DNA from: Candidatus Merdivicinus intestinigallinarum
GTDB lineage: Bacteria > Bacillota > Clostridia > Oscillospirales > Ruminococcaceae
Direction: 5' to 3'
Length of the DNA: 64,000 nt
NCBI GenBank assembly: GCA_018713335.1
Contig: DVOW01000050.1
Location: 62,001 to 126,000 of the forward strand
Position numbers and translations under genes: made by a program. Below are positions 1 to 7,578 of the stretch, one piece after another. Below the pieces are notes generated by a model. The model made no database searches. It saw only the letters and a program-made list of their open reading frames with translations, and was not told the origin of the DNA. Each line of letters starts with the position of its first letter. Position 1 is the stretch's first letter.

Positions 1-681
1 CTGCTTTCCCAGGTGGATTCCTCCGTGGGGGGCAAGGTGGCGGTGGACTTAAAGCAGGGCAAAAACCTGGCCGGGGCCTTTTACCAGCCCAAGGCGGTGC
101 TCATCGACCCGGACACCTTAAACAGCCTGCCGGACCGGGTGTTCTTTGACGGCATGGCCGAGGTGGTGAAGTACGGCTTCATCGGCGACCGGGGGCTTTT
201 GGAACTGCTGGAAAGCTGCGCCGGGCGGAAGGAGCTTTCCGAAAAGATTGAGGAAATCATTTTCCGCAGCTGCGACCAGAAACGCCGGGTGGTGGAAGCC
301 GACGAGCAGGACAACGGCGGCCGGATGGTCTTGAATTTCGGCCACACCCTGGGCCACGCATACGAAAAATTGGGCAATTACAGCCGCTACATGCACGGGG
401 AGGCGGTTTCCTGCGGCGTGGCGTCCATCTTAAAAATGGGGGAGGCCCACGGCCTGACAAAGCCCGGCGCGGCGCATCGGGCGGAAGCACTCCTTTCCCG
501 CTGGGGCCTGCCGGTGAAAGCGGAGGCGATCCCGGCAAACCTTCTGCGGGAAACCCTGGCCTACGACAAAAAGGGCAGCGGCGGCGACATTACGGCGGTG
601 TTCTGCAAGGAACCGGGGGAGGCCGTCCTGCACAAAATGCCCCGGGCCGAATTTGCAAAATGGGCGGAGGAGCTTTTATGA
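1..681 (+). CDS. aroB: 3-dehydroquinate synthase, C-terminal part (5' end outside window)
   Basis: Second step of the shikimate pathway: cytoplasmic NAD- and metal-dependent cyclisation of DAHP to 3-dehydroquinate. The reading frame is already open at base 1 and the ORF-track start at 13 is only an internal methionine. The visible 226 residues include the family segments DSSVGGKVAVD and FYQPKAVLIDP, and the metal-ligand regions MAEVVKYG, NFGHTLGHA and MHGEAV. Roughly the N-terminal third is missing because of the window edge, not a mutation. The stop overlaps the aroA start as ATGA, so the two are translationally coupled. Confidence 0.96.
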   Translation: MLSQVDSSVGGKVAVDLKQGKNLAGAFYQPKAVLIDPDTLNSLPDRVFFDGMAEVVKYGFIGDRGLLELLESCAGRKELSEKIEEIIFRSCDQKRRVVEADEQDNGGRMVLNFGHTLGHAYEKLGNYSRYMHGEAVSCGVASILKMGEAHGLTKPGAAHRAEALLSRWGLPVKAEAIPANLLRETLAYDKKGSGGDITAVFCKEPGEAVLHKMPRAEFAKWAEELL

Positions 682-1889
682 ACCTGCTGATTACCCCGGC
701 AAAGCTCCAGGGGACGGTGAAAATCCCGGCCTCCAAAAGCGCGGCCCACCGGCTCCTGCTGTGCGCCGCTTTCGCCAACGGGGAGAGCCGCCTTTCCGGC
801 TTTTCCCCCTCAGCGGACATGACAGCCACCAGAAACGGCCTCAAGGCCCTGGGGGCCGAAACGGAGCTTTCCGGCGACACGGTCCTTGTCCGCCCCGGCG
901 TGCCCACAGGCGGGGAAATCGACTGCGGCGAGTCCGGCTCCACCCTGCGGTTTTTGATCCCTCCGGCCCTGGCCCTTTCCGGCGGAAAGGAAATCGCCTT
1001 TGTGGGCCACGGGCGGCTCATGGAACGGCCCTTGTCCCCCTACTTTTCCCTTTTTGAGGAAAAAGGCGTCCGATGGCAACAGGAGGGGGACCGGCTGGTC
1101 ATTCAGGGAAAACTTCTCCCCGGAAAATACGCCCTCAGCGGGAAAATCAGCTCCCAGTTTGTCACGGGGCTGCTGCTGGGGTTGGCCCTTTTGGAAGGGG
1201 ACTCGGAAATCTGTATCACCGACCGGCTGGAATCCAAAGGCTATGTGGATCTGACCCTTTGTGCCATGAAAAGGGCAGGGGTTTCGGTGGAAAATCAGGA
1301 TCACCGGCGGTTTTTTATCCCCGGCGGGCAGAAATTCCGGCCTGTTTCCGGGGAAATCGAGGGGGACTGGTCCCAGGCGGCCTTTTTCCTGGGGATGGAT
1401 TTTCTGGGCAGTCAGGTTTCCCTGTCCGGCCTTCGGGAGGATTCCCTGCAAGGGGATAAAGCGGTTTTGGGCATCCTCCAAAAGATGGAAACGCCCGGGG
1501 ATTTGGAGATCGACGCTTCGGAGATCCCGGACCTGATTCCGGCCCTGGCCGCGGCCGCCGCCGGACGGAAGGGAAACACCAGGTTTTGTAACGCCGCCCG
1601 GCTGCGGTTAAAGGAAAGCGACCGGATTTCTTCCACCGCAAACCTCATCCGTTCCCTGGGCGGGGAAGCCAAGGAAGGCCCGGATTTTCTGGAAATTGCC
1701 GGGATGGGCCGCCTTTCCGGCGGCACGGCGGACTGCGCAAACGACCACCGCATCGCCATGGCGGCGGCGGAACTAAGCGTCATCTGCCAAAACCCGGTGA
1801 CCCTTCTAGGGGCGGAATGCGTGAAAAAATCCTACCCGGGGTTCTGGGAGGACTTTGCCCGGCTGGGCGGAAAGGCGGAAGAACGATGA
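678..1889 (+). CDS. aroA: 3-phosphoshikimate 1-carboxyvinyltransferase (EPSP synthase)
   Basis: Transfers enolpyruvate from PEP to shikimate-3-phosphate. I use the ATG at 678, which overlaps the aroB TGA and gives the usual N-terminus MNLLITPAKLQGTVKIPASKS; the track start at 660 lies inside aroB. Motifs in order are PASKSAAHR, CGESGSTLRFLIP, RLKESDRIS and DHRIAMAAAEL, in a protein of 403 aa, near the usual 420-430. The glycine-loop segment is GESGSTLRF, not NAGTxxR, so its inhibitor sensitivity class cannot be read with confidence. It overlaps aroC by four bases. Confidence 0.96.
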   Translation: MNLLITPAKLQGTVKIPASKSAAHRLLLCAAFANGESRLSGFSPSADMTATRNGLKALGAETELSGDTVLVRPGVPTGGEIDCGESGSTLRFLIPPALALSGGKEIAFVGHGRLMERPLSPYFSLFEEKGVRWQQEGDRLVIQGKLLPGKYALSGKISSQFVTGLLLGLALLEGDSEICITDRLESKGYVDLTLCAMKRAGVSVENQDHRRFFIPGGQKFRPVSGEIEGDWSQAAFFLGMDFLGSQVSLSGLREDSLQGDKAVLGILQKMETPGDLEIDASEIPDLIPALAAAAAGRKGNTRFCNAARLRLKESDRISSTANLIRSLGGEAKEGPDFLEIAGMGRLSGGTADCANDHRIAMAAAELSVICQNPVTLLGAECVKKSYPGFWEDFARLGGKAEER

Positions 1890-2944
1890 CCTATGAGATT
1901 TTTGGGGAATCCCACGGCCCGGCCGTCGGCGTGGTGCTGGACAAGGTCCCGGCGGGGTTTGCCCTGGACATGGAGGAAATCAGCCGGCAGATGGAAAGGC
2001 GGCGGGCAAAAGGAGGACTCTCTACCAGCCGTATCGAAGGGGATGTGCCGGAAATCCTAAGCGGCGTTTATCAGGGGAAAACCACGGGCACCCCCCTCTG
2101 CGCCGTCATCAAAAACAGCAACACTCGGTCGGAGGATTACGCGAAAACCCAGAACCTGCCCCGGCCCTCTCACGGGGATTATGCCGGGCATGTGCGCTAT
2201 AAGGGGGCCAACGACCCCCGAGGGGGCGGCCATTTTTCCGGGCGGCTGACTGCCCCCTTGGTTTTCGCCGGAAGCATCGCCCGGCAGTTTCTGCGGGAAA
2301 AGGGCGTGGAAATCGGGGCCCATCTCCTCCAAATCGGAAGGATCTGCGACACTCCCTTTGACCCGGTAAGCATCCCGGAAGCACTTCTGCGGGAATTGCA
2401 GCAGGAGGCCTTCCCGGTGCTGGACAAAGCGGCCGGGGAGGCTATGAAAGCGGAAATCCTGGCAGCGGCGTCAGAGGGGGATTCTGTGGGCGGCGTCATC
2501 CAGTGCGGCGTGTCCGGGTTCCCCTGCGGCGTTGGGCAGCCGGGGTTGGACTGCGTGGAAAGCGTCCTTTCCCGGCACATGTTCGCCGTCCCGGCGGTGA
2601 AGGGAATTTCCTTCGGCTTAGGGTTTGATTTTGCCGGGAAACGTGGCAGCGAGGTAAACGACCCCATGCGGGTGGAAAACGGCAAAGTGATCTGCACCAA
2701 AAACAACAACGGCGGCATTACCGGCGGCATTGCAAACGGGATGCCCATCGTGTTCCAGACGGTGCTGAAACCCACCCCTTCCATCGCCAAGCCCCAGGAA
2801 ACCGTGGACCTAAGCGCCATGGAAAACGCGGAGCTTGTGATTCACGGCCGCCACGATCCCTGCATTCTGAGCCGGGCGGCGGTGGTCATTGAAAGCGCGG
2901 CGGCCCTGGCCCTGTGGGAAATGATGTCAGGAGGGAATTTATGA
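1886..2944 (+). CDS. aroC: chorismate synthase
   Basis: Last common step of aromatic synthesis, converting EPSP to chorismate with reduced FMN. The start at 1886 overlaps the aroA stop (ATGA) and gives MTYEIFGESHGPAVG, the family N-terminus; the longer track ORF reads out of aroA. Signature stretches are the Arg-rich RRRAKGG, RPSHGDYAG, GGGHFSGRLTAP, GGITGGIANG and GRHDPC near the C-terminus. At 352 aa it is full length. Confidence 0.96.
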   Translation: MTYEIFGESHGPAVGVVLDKVPAGFALDMEEISRQMERRRAKGGLSTSRIEGDVPEILSGVYQGKTTGTPLCAVIKNSNTRSEDYAKTQNLPRPSHGDYAGHVRYKGANDPRGGGHFSGRLTAPLVFAGSIARQFLREKGVEIGAHLLQIGRICDTPFDPVSIPEALLRELQQEAFPVLDKAAGEAMKAEILAAASEGDSVGGVIQCGVSGFPCGVGQPGLDCVESVLSRHMFAVPAVKGISFGLGFDFAGKRGSEVNDPMRVENGKVICTKNNNGGITGGIANGMPIVFQTVLKPTPSIAKPQETVDLSAMENAELVIHGRHDPCILSRAAVVIESAAALALWEMMSGGNL

Positions 2945-3513
2945 ACGGTGTAGATTTAGAAACCTCCCGGCTTTTGCTGCGGCGGTTTGAGATGGATGAC
3001 CTGGAGGACCTTTACGAATATGCCTGCCGCCCGGAGGTGGGGCATGCCGCCGGGTGGAAGCCTCATGAGTCCCGGCGGGAAACAGGGCAGATTTTAGCGG
3101 GGTTCATGCACGGCACGGAGGTTTGGGCCGTGGTCTGGAAAGAAACCGGCAAGGTTATCGGCTCTGTGGGCCTCCACGGGGATTCCCACCGGAGCAGCTC
3201 CCCGGACGTGAAAATGCTGGGCTACGTCCTTTCCCCGGATTACTGGGGCAGAGGCGTTATGACGGAAGCCGCCCGGCGGGTGATCTCCTACGCCTTTGAG
3301 GAACGGGGCGTCCGGCTTGTCAGCGTTTCTCATTTTTCCTTTAACAATCGTTCCAGGCGGGTCATTGAAAAATGCGGCTTTGCCTATGAGGGGACCTTCC
3401 GGCGGTGCTTTCTGCGCTATGACGGGGAGTGGCTGGACGAGTGCTGCTACTCCATGACCCGGGAGGAATATTTTCTGGAAGGGGCGGAGGATTTTGCTGA
3501 AAGCGGTATATAG
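2941..3513 (+). CDS. GNAT N-acetyltransferase, RimJ/RimL type
   Basis: Predicted acetyl-CoA-dependent acetyltransferase of 190 aa. The ATG at 2941 follows a good SD (AGGAGGG) and overlaps the aroC stop. Visible family segments are the N-terminal ETSRLLLRRF, the central GYVLSPDYWGRGVMTEA acetyl-CoA-binding loop, and NNRSRRVIEKCGF with the YEG that usually follows. The substrate cannot be read. It sits inside an aromatic operon and overlaps both neighbours, so it is co-transcribed, but it has no obvious pathway role. Confidence 0.85.
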   Translation: MNGVDLETSRLLLRRFEMDDLEDLYEYACRPEVGHAAGWKPHESRRETGQILAGFMHGTEVWAVVWKETGKVIGSVGLHGDSHRSSSPDVKMLGYVLSPDYWGRGVMTEAARRVISYAFEERGVRLVSVSHFSFNNRSRRVIEKCGFAYEGTFRRCFLRYDGEWLDECCYSMTREEYFLEGAEDFAESGI

Positions 3514-4318
3514 CGGCATCCCCGGTTCTTACGCCGAGGAAGCGGCGTTAGCCTTTTTCCCCGCGGGGACGCCCCTTTTGCAGGCCTCCTCCTTTGGGGA
3601 CGCCTGCAAAAAGCTGGCAGAGGGGGAAGCGGACCGGGTGGTCCTGCCGGTGGAAAACAGCACCACCGGGGCCATTGCGGAGGTTTACGACCTGCTTTCC
3701 CGGTACGGCTTTTTCATTGTGGGGGAGCAGTACGTCCGCATCGAGCACTGCCTCATGGCCCTGCCGGGGGCGGATCTTTCCCAAATCCGGGAGGTGGCTT
3801 CCCATGAGCAGGGGATTTCCCAGTCGGCGGAGTTCTTAGGGAATTACCCGGACTGGGTGCGCCGCCCGGTTTACAACACCGCCGCGGCCGCCCAAATGGT
3901 TGCCCAAAGCGGGTCCCCCCACATGGCCGCCATCGCGTCCCGGCGGGCGGCGGAATACTATGGGCTGTCCATTTTGGCCGGCAATATCAACCAGAAAGCG
4001 GAAAACTACACCCGTTTTATCATTGCGGCCCGGGAACCGGAGTTTGAAGAAAACAGCCGGAAAATCTCCCTGCTGTTCACCCTGCCCCATACGGTGGGGA
4101 GCCTTTGCCGGGTCCTGCGGCTCTTTGAGGAAGCGGGGATGAACTTAGTAAAAATCGAGTCCCGGCCCATGGCCGACCGGAACTGGGAGTACCTGTTTTT
4201 CTTGGATTTTGTCACAGACCGGCCGGATTCCCCGGAGAAGCTGTTTGAACATGTGCGGGAATGCACCCAGACCTTCCGGTTTTTGGGGCGGTATCCCCAT
4301 AAAGAGCCGGGAAAGTAA
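3494..4318 (+). CDS. pheA: prephenate dehydratase
   Basis: Converts prephenate to phenylpyruvate for phenylalanine. The start is a TTG at 3494, behind GGCGGAGGA inside the end of the acetyltransferase gene. The catalytic domain carries the conserved TRF (ENYTRFIIAA) after about residue 170. A C-terminal ACT domain contains ESRP (VKIESRPMADR), the allosteric phenylalanine site, so feedback control is likely. There is no chorismate mutase domain, so it is a monofunctional PDT of 274 aa. Confidence 0.94.
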   Translation: MLKAVYSGIPGSYAEEAALAFFPAGTPLLQASSFGDACKKLAEGEADRVVLPVENSTTGAIAEVYDLLSRYGFFIVGEQYVRIEHCLMALPGADLSQIREVASHEQGISQSAEFLGNYPDWVRRPVYNTAAAAQMVAQSGSPHMAAIASRRAAEYYGLSILAGNINQKAENYTRFIIAAREPEFEENSRKISLLFTLPHTVGSLCRVLRLFEEAGMNLVKIESRPMADRNWEYLFFLDFVTDRPDSPEKLFEHVRECTQTFRFLGRYPHKEPGK

Positions 4319-4330
4319 GGAGGGGCCCAT

Positions 4331-4834
4331 TTGAAAGACAACATTGTGCTCATCGGGATGCCCGGCTGCGGCAAAACCACCGTGGGGAAAAAGCTGGCCC
4401 GGCTCACCGGGATGGCTTTCCTGGATTTGGACGCGGAAATCGAAAAGGCCGCCGGCTGCTCCATCCCAAAAATCTTTGAAGCCCAGGGGGAGGAGGCCTT
4501 CCGGCGGCTGGAAACCCTCTGCGCCAAGGAAGCGGCCCGGCTGAAAGGACAGGTCATCGCCTGCGGCGGCGGCATCGTCCTCCGGGAGGAAAACATGGCC
4601 GCTTTGAAGGAAACCGGCGTCATTGTGTTTTTGGACCGGAAGGTTTCGGACATCTGCTCGTCCAATTTAAGCGGGCGGCCCTTGATCGCCGGGGATTTGA
4701 GCCGGGTGCAGGCCCTATATGACCAGCGCATCGGCCTTTACCGGAAATATGCGGAAATCGCCGTGGACTGCTCCTGCGCGCCGGAGGAGGCGGCCCGGAG
4801 GGTGCGGCGCACGGCAATGAAACGGGAGGAATAG
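4331..4834 (+). CDS. aroK: shikimate kinase
   Basis: ATP-dependent phosphorylation of shikimate. TTG start at 4331, preceded by AAGGAGG. It has a Walker A (GMPGCGKTTVGKK), the DLDAEIE shikimate/Mg site, the RRLET arginine and the ACGGGIV glycine loop, followed by a lid with SGRPLI. Length 167 aa is normal. It lies 12 bp after pheA and 2 bp before aroE, in one operon. Confidence 0.95.
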   Translation: MKDNIVLIGMPGCGKTTVGKKLARLTGMAFLDLDAEIEKAAGCSIPKIFEAQGEEAFRRLETLCAKEAARLKGQVIACGGGIVLREENMAALKETGVIVFLDRKVSDICSSNLSGRPLIAGDLSRVQALYDQRIGLYRKYAEIAVDCSCAPEEAARRVRRTAMKREE

Positions 4835-4836
4835 AA

Positions 4837-5703
4837 ATGAAGTGGAAGCTGGCAGTCATCGGCGACCCCATCGCCCACAGCCTGTCCCCTGTGATTCAGG
4901 GGCAGATCATGGAAATCCTGGGGGTTTCCGGGGAATACAAGGCCGTTCATGTCAAGGCGGAGGAGCTGGCCGGGTTTATGGAATACGCCCGGGAAAATCT
5001 CTACGGCTTTAACGTCACCATCCCCCACAAAGGGGCCGTCATCCCGTTTTTGGACGAAATCGACCCCTATGCCCAAAGCTGCGGGGCGGTGAACACCGTC
5101 CGGATCCGGGACGGGAAAATGACCGGCTTCAACACCGACGGCGACGGCATCCGGGCGGCCTTGCTGCAAATGGGGGCGGATTTTGCCGGGAGCCGGGTGG
5201 CGCTGCTGGGGGCTGGAGGCGCGGCCCGGTCCATCTGCCGGAAGGCGCTTAACTGCGGGGCGGGATCGGTGCGGGTCTTCTGCCGGGATTTGGAAAAGGG
5301 GAGCCTGCTCACCGGCGGGGACAGCAGGGGGGAGGTTCTGCCTTTTTCTGCGCTGTCGGCGGAAAACTGCGGCGGCTGGGCGGATATTGTCATCAACGCC
5401 ACGCCTTTGGGCATGGAGGGGATCGGGCAGGATTTTGCAGATTTTTCCTTCCTGGACGGCGGGAAGCCTTATGTCTGCGACATCGTGTACAAGCCCGCCG
5501 AAACGAACCTTTTAAAGGTCTGCCGGGAACGGGGGATAACCTGCAAAAACGGGCTGGATATGCTGGTTTACCAGGCGGTTTACGCCTTTATGCATTTCAC
5601 CGGCCTGTCTTTTGACCCGGATAAAGTGGCCCGCCAGATTACATCTGGAGGAAATCCGACGCGGCCGCACAGCCTTTGTCCAACCGCTGGAACGGCGCGA
5701 TAA
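4837..5703 (+). CDS. aroE: shikimate dehydrogenase (NADP+)
   Basis: Reduces 3-dehydroshikimate to shikimate. Motifs are the substrate site IAHSLSPVIQ and NVTIPHK with catalytic Lys, NTDGDG, the Rossmann loop GAGGAARS, and NATPLGM. SD is GGAGGAAT before the ATG. The last ~18 residues (GGNPTRPHSLC...) do not resemble the family C-terminus and run towards the repeat region, so the 3' end may have drifted or been extended by rearrangement. No convincing terminator follows. Confidence 0.95.
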   Translation: MKWKLAVIGDPIAHSLSPVIQGQIMEILGVSGEYKAVHVKAEELAGFMEYARENLYGFNVTIPHKGAVIPFLDEIDPYAQSCGAVNTVRIRDGKMTGFNTDGDGIRAALLQMGADFAGSRVALLGAGGAARSICRKALNCGAGSVRVFCRDLEKGSLLTGGDSRGEVLPFSALSAENCGGWADIVINATPLGMEGIGQDFADFSFLDGGKPYVCDIVYKPAETNLLKVCRERGITCKNGLDMLVYQAVYAFMHFTGLSFDPDKVARQITSGGNPTRPHSLCPTAGTAR

Positions 5704-5781
5704 ACGCGCCGTCATGGGAAGGTAATCGCCTTTAACCAGCACCCTTGTGTGCCTGATTACATAGGGGCGTTTTTACAAATT

Positions 5782-5859
5782 CGCGGGCTGGGCAACACCC
5801 CTACAAACCCTTCCGAAACATCTCAGCAAAATTGTAGGGGCGGCCAATGGCCGCCCGCG
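5782..5859 (+). repeat. REPIN-like element A: two inverted REP palindromes around a 29-nt linker
   Basis: Left REP, minus strand 5782-5804, begins GTAGGGG and is degenerate. The linker is 5805-5833 and contains TTCCGAAACATCTCA. Right REP, plus strand 5834-5859, is GTAG followed by the perfect palindrome GGGCGGCC-AAT-GGCCGCCC and GCG. The linker recurs in elements B and C. The GTAG foot matches the known hallmark of REP sequences processed by RAYT transposases. Family assignment is inference from structure. Confidence 0.75.
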
Positions 5860-6075
5860 ATTTTTCCGAAACGATCTGTTTTTGGGGGAATGTGGGGCGC
5901 GATGCCCACATCGCCCCGGGAAAACCGGACCTGTGCGGAATACAGTGGGCGGATGTAGGTATCCGCCCCTACAAACTCTTCCGAAACGTCTCAGTAAAAT
6001 TGTAGGGGCGGCCAATGGCCGCCCGCGATTTTCCCGAAACGATCTGTTTTGGGGGGAATGTGGGGCGCGATGCCC
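5805..6075 (+). repeat. 103-nt direct duplication (5805-5907 and 5973-6075)
   Basis: The two segments lie 168 nt apart, align without gaps and differ at about five positions by eye. Each starts at the REPIN linker, runs through the right REP, and continues through CCGAAACGATCTG and GTGGGGCGCGATGCCC. A further REP-like half (minus-strand GTAGGAACGGATATC) ends at 6090. The rest of 5704-6199 holds no credible gene. Confidence 0.8.
5945..6027 (+). repeat. REPIN-like element B
   Basis: Left REP, minus strand 5945-5972, has stem GGGCGGAT/ATCCGCCC and ends CTAC. Linker 5973-6001 matches element A with three differences. Right REP, plus 6002-6027, is identical to that of element A (GTAG, GGGCGGCC-AAT-GGCCGCCC, GCG). 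Confidence 0.75.
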
Positions 6076-6199
6076 GATATCCGTTCCTACAGTCCCGCGT
6101 TGGCGGCAGCCCCGTGATGTGTGCCTATATCATATAGCCATTCCGGGAAACGGCATCACTTGATGTTATGAATTATAAAATATGCACAAAAATAATGAT

Positions 6200-6215
6200 T
6201 TGTAACCGTTTACAA
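6200..6215 (+). promoter_or_regulatory. cre-like operator (CcpA/LacI-family palindrome)
   Basis: TTGTAACCGTTTACAA is a 16-bp near-palindrome and fits the catabolite-responsive consensus WTGNAANCGNWNNCW at every constrained position. It ends 6 bp upstream of the -35 box of the sugar isomerase promoter. A cre just upstream of -35 fits activation by CcpA or regulation by a dedicated LacI-type repressor. Which protein binds is not visible here. Confidence 0.6.
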
Positions 6216-6221
6216 TTCGTC

Positions 6222-6250
6222 TTGCAATCCGCCGCCGGATTTGCTATACT
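6222..6250 (+). promoter_or_regulatory. sigma-A-type promoter of the sugar isomerase gene
   Basis: TTGCAA at 6222, a 17-bp spacer, and TATACT at 6245, about 60 bp before the start codon. Confidence 0.8.
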
Positions 6251-6309
6251 AAAAGAAAACTGGGAGAATCTCCCCAACCGGTGAATTTTGGAAAGGAATG
6301 GTGATTCCC

Positions 6310-7224
6310 ATGAAATTAGGTTTTGTCAGCGCGATTTTAGCCGATCTCTCTTTTGAGGAAATGATCGATTTTGCCTCTGAAAACGGCTATGAGTGCGTGG
6401 AAGTGGCCTGCTGGCCCAAGGGCAAGGCGGAGCGCCGTTATGCCGGCGTGACCCACATCAATGTGGATGAGGTGGACCAGGCCAAGGCCGCGTATATCAA
6501 CGACTACTGCGCCAAAAAGGGCGTGGAGATTTCCGCCCTGGCCTACTACCCCAACACCATGGACCCTGACCTGGAGAAACGGGCCGTTTACATTGCCCAC
6601 ATCAAAAAGGTCATCAAAGCCGCGAAGCTCTTAGGCGTCGGCACCGTCAACACCTTTGTCGGCCGGGACCCCCACAAAAACGTGGACGAGAACATTGAGA
6701 TTTTCAAGGAAGTCTGGCCGGACATTATCGCCTGCGCCGAGGAAAACGGCATCCGCATCGGCATTGAAAACTGCCCCATGCTGTTTACCAACGACGAGTG
6801 GCCCGGCGGCCAGAACCTGATGACCACCCCGGCCATCTGGCGGAAGCTCTTTGAGATCATCCCCAGCAAGAATTTCGGCTTGAACTACGACCCCTCTCAC
6901 TTTGTATGGCAGCAGATCGACTATATCCGCCCCATTTACGAGTTCAAGGACCGGATCTTCCACGTCCACTACAAGGACATCAAGGTTTACCCCGACAAGC
7001 TCCGGGATGTGGGCATTATGGCGACGCCTTTGCAATATATGTCCCCCAAGCTGCCCGGCCTTGGCGATGTGGACTGGGGCAAATATGTGTCCGCCCTGAC
7101 CGACATCGGCTACGACGGCTACACCTGCATTGAAATTGAGGACAAAGCCTTTGAAGGCTCCTTTGAAGCGGTGAAGAAGTCCCTGATCCTCAGCCGCGAC
7201 TACATGCGCCAATTCGTTATTTAG
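6310..7224 (+). CDS. sugar phosphate isomerase/epimerase (AP endonuclease family 2 TIM barrel)
   Basis: Predicted metal-dependent sugar isomerase or epimerase, 304 aa. I start at ATG 6310 ([13 protein letters not shown]). AGGA at 6294-6297 is spaced 12 nt from it but would abut the track ATG at 6298, and the family begins at this point. Barrel and metal motifs are visible: [28 protein letters not shown] and CIEIEDKAF, giving the Glu/Asp/His/Glu metal set. It is monocistronic with its own cre-like operator and terminator, which suggests carbon-regulated catabolism. The exact sugar is unknown. Confidence 0.85.
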   Translation: MKLGFVSAILADLSFEEMIDFASENGYECVEVACWPKGKAERRYAGVTHINVDEVDQAKAAYINDYCAKKGVEISALAYYPNTMDPDLEKRAVYIAHIKKVIKAAKLLGVGTVNTFVGRDPHKNVDENIEIFKEVWPDIIACAEENGIRIGIENCPMLFTNDEWPGGQNLMTTPAIWRKLFEIIPSKNFGLNYDPSHFVWQQIDYIRPIYEFKDRIFHVHYKDIKVYPDKLRDVGIMATPLQYMSPKLPGLGDVDWGKYVSALTDIGYDGYTCIEIEDKAFEGSFEAVKKSLILSRDYMRQFVI

Positions 7225-7285
7225 CGGCGAGCCGCCGCAGGCAAGACGCCGCGGCCGCACACTCCGCGGGGGACATCCGGGAACG

Positions 7286-7327
7286 GCGGGATGAACCGCC
7301 GTTTCGGCGGAGGTTCCCCGCTTTTTT
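7286..7327 (+). terminator. intrinsic terminator after the sugar isomerase gene
   Basis: Long hairpin of GCGGG, GAACC and CCGCCG arms around TTT, closing with CGGCGG, GGTTC and CCCGC, followed by TTTTTT. Confidence 0.85.
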
Positions 7328-7374
7328 GTTGCCGCAGGCGTAGTACTCCATAATTTGACTACCATAACTGTTCT

Positions 7375-7452
7375 GGGGCGGCCACTGGCCGCCCCTACAA
7401 TTTTGTTGAGATGTTTCGGAAGGGTTTGTAGGGGCGAGCATTGCTCGCCCGC
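7375..7452 (-). repeat. REPIN-like element C, opposite orientation
   Basis: REP at 7375-7398 (stem GGGCGGCC/GGCCGCCC, ending CTAC), linker 7399-7427, and REP at 7428-7452 (GTAG, GGGCGAGC-ATT-GCTCGCCC). The linker is the reverse complement of that in element A with one mismatch in 29, so the whole unit, not just the palindromes, has been copied in both orientations. Confidence 0.78.
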
Positions 7453-7493
7453 TGTCTATAAATCACGATATTTTCGGCCTTTGGAATGAACCC

Positions 7494-7523
7494 TTGACAG
7501 CCCGGCGGGGCAGGCGGTATAAT
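7494..7523 (+). promoter_or_regulatory. promoter of the rlmA-like gene
   Basis: Consensus TTGACA at 7494, 18-bp spacer, consensus TATAAT at 7518. It starts about 40 bp after REPIN-like element C. Confidence 0.85.
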
Positions 7524-7578
7524 CGGGATAGCAAGCCCTTCAAAGGGGCGGCATTTCTGGAAACGGAGGAAACGGAAC

